Assembly (NCBI GenBank): GCA_015227615.1
Contig: JAALGZ010000002.1
Coordinates: 1,240,001 to 1,304,000, forward strand
Length of the DNA stretch: 64,000 bases
Direction: 5' to 3'
Source of the DNA: Labyrinthula sp. Ha
Taxonomy: Eukaryota > Sar > Bigyra > Labyrinthulida > Labyrinthulaceae
A program made the translations under genes and the position numbers. The first letter of the stretch is position 1, and each line of letters starts with the position of its first letter. The notes beneath the pieces were generated by a model, which saw nothing but the letters and a program-made list of their open reading frames with translations, ran no database searches and had not been told where the DNA came from. Shown here piece by piece: positions 59,320 to 64,000 of the stretch.

Positions 59320-61296
59320 ATGAGGGCGCATTACCCTGCAATAAACAAACACAAAATAGAAAAGATGAGCTTTAGAAACATATCGAGCGCAGTAAATTTC
59401 TACATCTTTACCCATGCTGGATCCCTAGAATCCGCAGAAAACTATTTAAATTTGCACAGTGAAGGACTATTCAATCTCTTATACAACTCAAATGGAATGA
59501 AAGGAGTTCTGGTGATTTATATTTCCCCAGCAGCTGTTTGGAGAAGGATGATCAAATACGTTTCAAACTCTCATTCCGGAGTTTATGGATATTCATTTAC
59601 CCCAGAAAAAATTAAGAAGCGCACCGAGAAAATGCAAATTGAGTTTCAATTCTTACAAAATTTTGAGAATTCCTGCGCGGAGGTTCTTCAAAACTTTCTA
59701 AGCAAGAACTCAAAGTTCAACAAATGGTTAGGAAAAGAAGGAATTCATCGGGTAAGATTAGTTTCTCCCTATAATTTTATTTCTATTTTTGACAGAATTA
59801 AATCAAGACAGAGAGACTCCTTCCAATATTGGTTTGAACAAGCAACGTATGATGTACCAAAACTTGCTGATGCTTTTATTAGGTTAAGAAACATTGGAGG
59901 CCATATTCCAGTTATGAGATATGATATTGATGTTATCTTTTCTCAAGATTCCTTAGAAGACAAAATGCAGAAGCTGTCTAGATCTACAGTCCGGTTAGTG
60001 AATGAGTTTCAACGTTTGAACGTCAACAGCATCACGCAGTCGTTTTGTTTTTCAGGGCAGTATTTTTTTAATCCGCTTCTTGAAGGAAAAGAAAATAGAG
60101 AAAAGTATAAATTTTGGGGTGAAGCATTTAGTACTCGTTCTGCGCCTGCACTAAAATTGACAGATGCGCTTTGTGCAGATGAGCAATTTGACAATAACAA
60201 AACCTTTGAACCTAAGATTGAGGATTTAGACCAAGCGACAAACGACGAGGTAATGCAAAAGTTCTTTGGTGTTTCGTTTGATGAGCGTAGGCAAAAAATT
60301 CTTAATGGGGAGCTTCAATTAAACCTTGATGAAGACCTTGTAAATCTCGGACATGGAATCGTAGGTGCAAACCCACTTAGTGCTTGTGTCTCAGGTGCTG
60401 GATTTTGTGTTTCTGTTGGGATTAGCTTAGATCTTCCTCCTTTCTCAAACTTTCGTTCTAATGTGCTTTGGGTCGATGATGAACTTTTAGTCCGTTTTGC
60501 ACAACGATTAAAACTCACAAGACACAATATTTCTCTTGGGGAAATTAATAGTGGACATACATGGACTTTAGGAGAAGCAAAAAATAACCCAGTTAAAGCA
60601 AGAGGTATTCCAAAGAATATTCTATGGTATACGTTGGAGGTTTATATCCCAACATTTATATTTGGATGTATTTTAGATTCATGGATAACGGCGGGTCCGC
60701 TACACTATTTGCCAAAGTTTGCAAATATTCCTGGAAAAGAAACTACAGCCGTGGATGGACCTTTAATAACTGCTGTGAAATCTATTTTGACACGGGGGAG
60801 GATGTTGGAGAAAGATGTTATTGTGAATCTCAAGAATGATTTGAGGGCGGCTGCTTTAGAAAGAATCAAGTTGATTTATTATCAGTGGTCGAGACCGGAG
60901 TTTAAAGGTACGATTATGTATGAGTTTGCAACAGGATCTATCACTAGTCATCCTCGTTTAAGAAAATTCTGTCTATTGGATGAGGAAAAGAAAGCCGGGG
61001 TCAGGTATATTGATAAGGGAAGGTTTTTGGTTAAGACAAGTTACCATGAAAGGGTCAATAAACTCGTACTTGAGGGTGCTCTCAAGGGAAAAAAGCTTTC
61101 TATAAATGACCTCCCAAAACTTACGGGTTCTGACTTAAACCCAACATTGGAACAACTGGCAATGTACGATTTGATAGACGACGCTGTGAGTTACTTGGAA
61201 TGGATACTTGTTTGGCCATCTGTCGTTCAGGCTGTAAGAGTAGATCCGGATGGGCATTCTGTTATGGATCCTATTTACTTGAGGCAAGTTAAGTAA
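59320..61296 (+). CDS. Orphan 658-residue protein, unknown function
   Basis: A long uninterrupted frame with ATG at 59,320 (a second ATG at codon 16). It looks globular and mixed alpha/beta throughout, with no signal peptide and no clear membrane helix. Noticeable segments are RYDIDVIFS (about residue 200, containing a D-x-D), a Gly/Ala/Ser/Cys-rich stretch (ACVSGAGFCVSVGISLDLPPF, about 352-372), NVLWVDDELL soon after, and TFIFGCILDSWITAGPLHYLP (about 447-467). A D-x-D with a later WVDD would fit a glycosyltransferase-like enzyme, but this is a guess from short motifs. The gene lies 117 nt upstream of formate-tetrahydrofolate ligase on the same strand. I find no evidence of a functional link. 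Confidence 0.7.
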   Translation: MRAHYPAINKHKIEKMSFRNISSAVNFYIFTHAGSLESAENYLNLHSEGLFNLLYNSNGMKGVLVIYISPAAVWRRMIKYVSNSHSGVYGYSFTPEKIKKRTEKMQIEFQFLQNFENSCAEVLQNFLSKNSKFNKWLGKEGIHRVRLVSPYNFISIFDRIKSRQRDSFQYWFEQATYDVPKLADAFIRLRNIGGHIPVMRYDIDVIFSQDSLEDKMQKLSRSTVRLVNEFQRLNVNSITQSFCFSGQYFFNPLLEGKENREKYKFWGEAFSTRSAPALKLTDALCADEQFDNNKTFEPKIEDLDQATNDEVMQKFFGVSFDERRQKILNGELQLNLDEDLVNLGHGIVGANPLSACVSGAGFCVSVGISLDLPPFSNFRSNVLWVDDELLVRFAQRLKLTRHNISLGEINSGHTWTLGEAKNNPVKARGIPKNILWYTLEVYIPTFIFGCILDSWITAGPLHYLPKFANIPGKETTAVDGPLITAVKSILTRGRMLEKDVIVNLKNDLRAAALERIKLIYYQWSRPEFKGTIMYEFATGSITSHPRLRKFCLLDEEKKAGVRYIDKGRFLVKTSYHERVNKLVLEGALKGKKLSINDLPKLTGSDLNPTLEQLAMYDLIDDAVSYLEWILVWPSVVQAVRVDPDGHSVMDPIYLRQVK

Positions 61297-61413
61297 GCAC
61301 TTTGTAAGACATAAAGTTTTCGTTTGGTGCTTATTTTGCACCGTGGTTGTTTTTGACTCATAGATTACACGATTCGTTTCGTATTTGGTGCCGACAATTG
61401 AACCGTTAGTTGG

Positions 61414-63487
61414 ATGAAAAAAACGTTGCAAGATATCAAAACAAAAGCAACAGGAATTTCAAAAACGATGCAGAAGCTAAATATAAAAAACCCAGTTCCC
61501 AGTGATCTTGAAAGTAAATTTTTATGCTTATTTTAACACTTCTAGTATCTCAAGAGGTAGTTCCGTTGCCTATTCAACAAGTTGCAGACAACTTAGGATT
61601 GGACAAGAAGTCTCTGATTCCCTACGGGGAATACAAGGCAAAAGTTGACATTTCAAAAATGGATTTGACTCAAAATTCTTACAAGCAAGGAAATTATGTT
61701 GTTGTTACTGGGATTAACCCTACCCCAAAAGGTGAAGGGAAAAGCACTTGTACAATTGGATTGTGTCAGGCCCTTGGAGCGCATTTGAATAAGAAGGTTG
61801 TTACTTGTATTAGACAACCATCGCAAGGTCCAACCTTTGGAATTAAAGGTGGAGCCGCTGGTGGTATATCTTTTCTATGGATTTAGTGTAGGTGGATACT
61901 CCCAGGTAACTCCAATGGAAGAATTTAATCTGCACATGACAGGAGATTTGCATGCTATCACTGCTGCGAACAATCTGGTTGCTGCCGCAATTGATACCAG
62001 AGTATTCCACGAAAAGTCGCAATCCAACGCTGCGCTGTTTAAAAGATTGTTTCCACCTGGGAAGGAGACGTTTGGATCAAACATGATAAAAAGGTTGGAA
62101 AAAATAGGTGTTGATTTGACCAACAAGACAAAAGCTGGTGATTTGTCAGAAGAAGAAATTGCAAAATTTGTAAGGCTTGATTTTGATGAGGATAAAATAA
62201 CGTGGAAAAGAGTTGTAGATGTATGTGACAGAGCACTTAGAGACATAACAGTTGGTCAGGGGGCTTTGGAAAATCCGGAAAGGCTCAAGAAGAAGATTAA
62301 ATTGGAAAAACCCTCTGAAAGAAAAACTGGTTTTGATATAACTGTAGCTTCTGAAATAATGGCAGTCCTTGCACTATGTACATCACTTCAAGACATGAAG
62401 GAAAGGTTTGGAAAAATGGTTGTAGGTTACTCTAAAGCAAATGAACCTATAAACTGTGATGATTTGGGTGTTACAGGAGCAATCACTGTACTCATGAAGG
62501 ATGCAATTCACCCGACATTAATGCAGACACTTGAAGAAACACCAGTTTTTGTTCATTGTGGACCTTTTGCGAACATTGCACACGGAAACTCATCTGTGAT
62601 TGCTGATCAGCTTGCCTTAAAACTCGTTGGTGAAAATGGCTTTTGCGTCACAGAAGCAGGATTTGGTGCAGACATTGGCTTTGAAAAATTTATGCACATT
62701 AAATGTCGTGCTTCAGGATTAGTGCCACATTGTGCAGTTATTGTTGCCACAGTCAGGGCGCTTAAGACTCACGGCGAAGTGTCAGAAGAAGAAGCAAATA
62801 GTAAGAGGTATATTTTTCATTTTCATAATTTTTAGCAAAGAAGAGGCTGACATGCTACTCCTAGAGAGAGGCACACAGAACTTACTGCATCACATCAAGA
62901 CAATTGGGAAATATGGGCTGAACTGTGTTGTGGCGGTAAATAAGTTTACCTTTGATACAGCAGAAGAAACAGCCCTGGTGGTTAAACTTGCTAAAGATGC
63001 AGGAGCTTTTGATGCAGTTGTTTCTTCCCATTGGCAGGAAGGTGGTAAAGGAGCTGTTAATCTTGCAAAAGCAGTAACCTCTGCGTGCGAGCACCAAAAG
63101 AATAAGATGGATGGAATCTCCACTTTGTATACGTTAGAGGACTCTTTAAAGCAGAAGATTGAAACAATTTGTACTGAGGTCTATGGAGCTGCAAAAGTTC
63201 AATACAGTGATCTGGCGGAAGAGCAATTGGAGAGATATACAACTTTAGGCTATGGCAATCTACCAGTATGTATGGCGAAAACTCATTTAAGCCTAAGTGG
63301 TGATCCTAAAAAGAAAGGAGCACCTAAAGGGTTTACGGTGAAGGTTAGGGAGGTTAGAGCTAGTGTTGGTGCCGGATTTGTTTATCCTTTATTAGGTGAG
63401 ATTATGACGATTCCGGGTCTACCAACTCGACCTGGTTTTTATGATATAGATATCACGGCTGATGGCAAAGTAATTGGGTTATTTTAA
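61414..63487 (+). CDS. Formate-tetrahydrofolate ligase, four exons with 32-, 28- and 28-nt introns
   Basis: This cytosolic or organellar enzyme of one-carbon metabolism makes 10-formyl-tetrahydrofolate from formate, ATP and tetrahydrofolate. Exons 61,414-61,513, 61,546-61,863, 61,892-62,807 and 62,836-63,487 total 1986 nt (661 residues), in frame. Each junction repairs a conserved block: [15 protein letters not shown] at the first, KGGAAGG/GYSQV at the second, and the region before LLLERG at the third. Other signatures are LGL, YGxYKAKV, the ATP loop [40 protein letters not shown], and the closing [14 protein letters not shown]. Length fits a monofunctional eukaryotic ligase with a short basic N-terminal extension. 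Introns start GTAAAT or GTATAT and end TAG. Confidence 0.93.
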
Positions 63488-63597
63488 CCTTAACAGCACT
63501 ATATATTTAAGACCTTATAAAGAAACAACTAACTATGAAGCGATTAGAAGAGTAGCATTACTTTCTGCAGTGGAAGTTGCCAATGAACTTAGATGAT

Positions 63598-64000
63598 TCA
63601 CCAGTTGAACTTCGCAAACTCTTCAAATAGATCTTTGTCTTTGATCTTTCTTGACTTAAATAACTTGTGACTACAATAAGCGTGCTTCTTTCCCTCACGC
63701 ATTCTGACGGTACATCCGAAACCTGCTTTACCAATCAAATGATCAGGAATAAACTCAACTTTTAAATTTGCTTGACCAAGAGTTTCCTCTGAATTTGTTT
63801 TACACGCGGTTAAGCAAAACCTTTCACCTGCATCTATGCCAATCTTTTTAACTGCAGCTTCAAGTGTTGGACACTTTGGAATCCGTAAGCCACCACCTTG
63901 AACATCATTAAACCTGTAACTAAACCCGACGTAAAACCTCAATTGGGTAGCTAAGATCCAACTCATCCACCAACTATATTGGTTAGGGAAATTTTCCTCT
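63598..64000 (-). CDS. D27-like domain protein, paralogue of the 48.7-kb fusion gene (partial, runs off the window)
   Basis: The C-terminal 134 codons of a minus-strand gene whose frame is open to the right edge; the TGA is at 63,598-63,600. It aligns with the last 130 or so residues of the fusion protein at 48,697. Both have SYxMSWIL-x-TQ, a GYSYRF/GFSYRF segment, a GGG-basic-hydrophobic-P-x-C motif, a C-x3-CK pair, a GxGCTVR-like block and an identical style of ending (FxKF-x-W, here FAKFNW). The conserved Cys and Pro positions match the DUF4033/D27 pattern. Whether an FAD domain lies upstream, as in the fusion, cannot be seen. It converges with formate-tetrahydrofolate ligase, whose stop is 110 nt away. 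Confidence 0.78.
   Translation of the reverse strand, partial: EENFPNQYSWWMSWILATQLRFYVGFSYRFNDVQGGGLRIPKCPTLEAAVKKIGIDAGERFCLTACKTNSEETLGQANLKVEFIPDHLIGKAGFGCTVRMREGKKHAYCSHKLFKSRKIKDKDLFEEFAKFNW

Noticed and set aside
61297-61413. Operon-like coupling of the orphan protein and formate-tetrahydrofolate ligase
   Set aside because: Same strand and only 117 nt apart, but this is a eukaryote with intron-bearing genes and no functional link is visible.
1-64000. CRISPR arrays, rRNA genes and bacterial-type terminators
   Set aside because: No regularly spaced direct repeats, no conserved rRNA cores and no stem-U-tract structures at gene ends were seen; the DNA is eukaryotic.

Overview
The window is AT-rich nuclear DNA of a eukaryote, probably a plastid-bearing or formerly plastid-bearing flagellate protist. 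Several observations support this. Spliceosomal GT-AG introns are required to join conserved domains. There are large multidomain single-exon genes, long gene-free stretches and a chromodomain-type Ty3/gypsy LTR retrotransposon. Encoded proteins include a sperm-tail PG-rich (STPG/SHIPPO)-type protein, phytochelatin synthase, an adenosylcobalamin-dependent ribonucleotide reductase, formate-tetrahydrofolate ligase and two proteins ending in a D27-like carotenoid-isomerase domain. I cannot name the species. Stop codons are used as in the standard code.

Layout: 1.1-4.9 kb is a tight cluster. It holds a phytochelatin synthase with a secretory-type N-terminus, an STPG-like gene with two ultra-short introns that starts 20 nt after it, and a convergent basic protein carrying a WASHC3-like motif. 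From 5 to 15.5 kb there is one orphan ORF (10.25 kb), a candidate small inverted-repeat element (8.4-8.9 kb) and otherwise no recognisable gene. 15.5-27.5 kb holds an orphan protein built from three copies of a helical repeat, the class II ribonucleotide reductase and a 1417-residue ferric-reductase/NADPH-oxidase-like membrane protein with a WW domain between its FAD and NAD lobes. 27.5-38.7 kb is a gene desert.

38,705-46,545 is a complete but decayed LTR retrotransposon with 677/676-bp LTRs about 1.5% diverged. Its order is gag, protease, RT, RNase H, integrase, GPY module and chromodomain. It then has an unusual tail: a SANT/Myb-like segment and an MT-A70-type adenine methyltransferase whose DPPW catalytic tryptophan codon is now TGA. 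This captured methyltransferase is the strongest candidate for an undescribed system in the window.

48.7-52.2 kb encodes a fusion of an SRPBCC-like domain, an FAD amine-oxidase domain, a membrane segment and a D27-like domain. A second gene with the same C-terminal domain runs off the right edge (63.6-64.0 kb). Between them are a 7-kb gene-poor stretch, an orphan 658-residue protein and formate-tetrahydrofolate ligase, whose three introns are only 32, 28 and 28 nt long. Five introns of 28-32 nt in two genes, all ending in TAG, are a distinctive genome trait.
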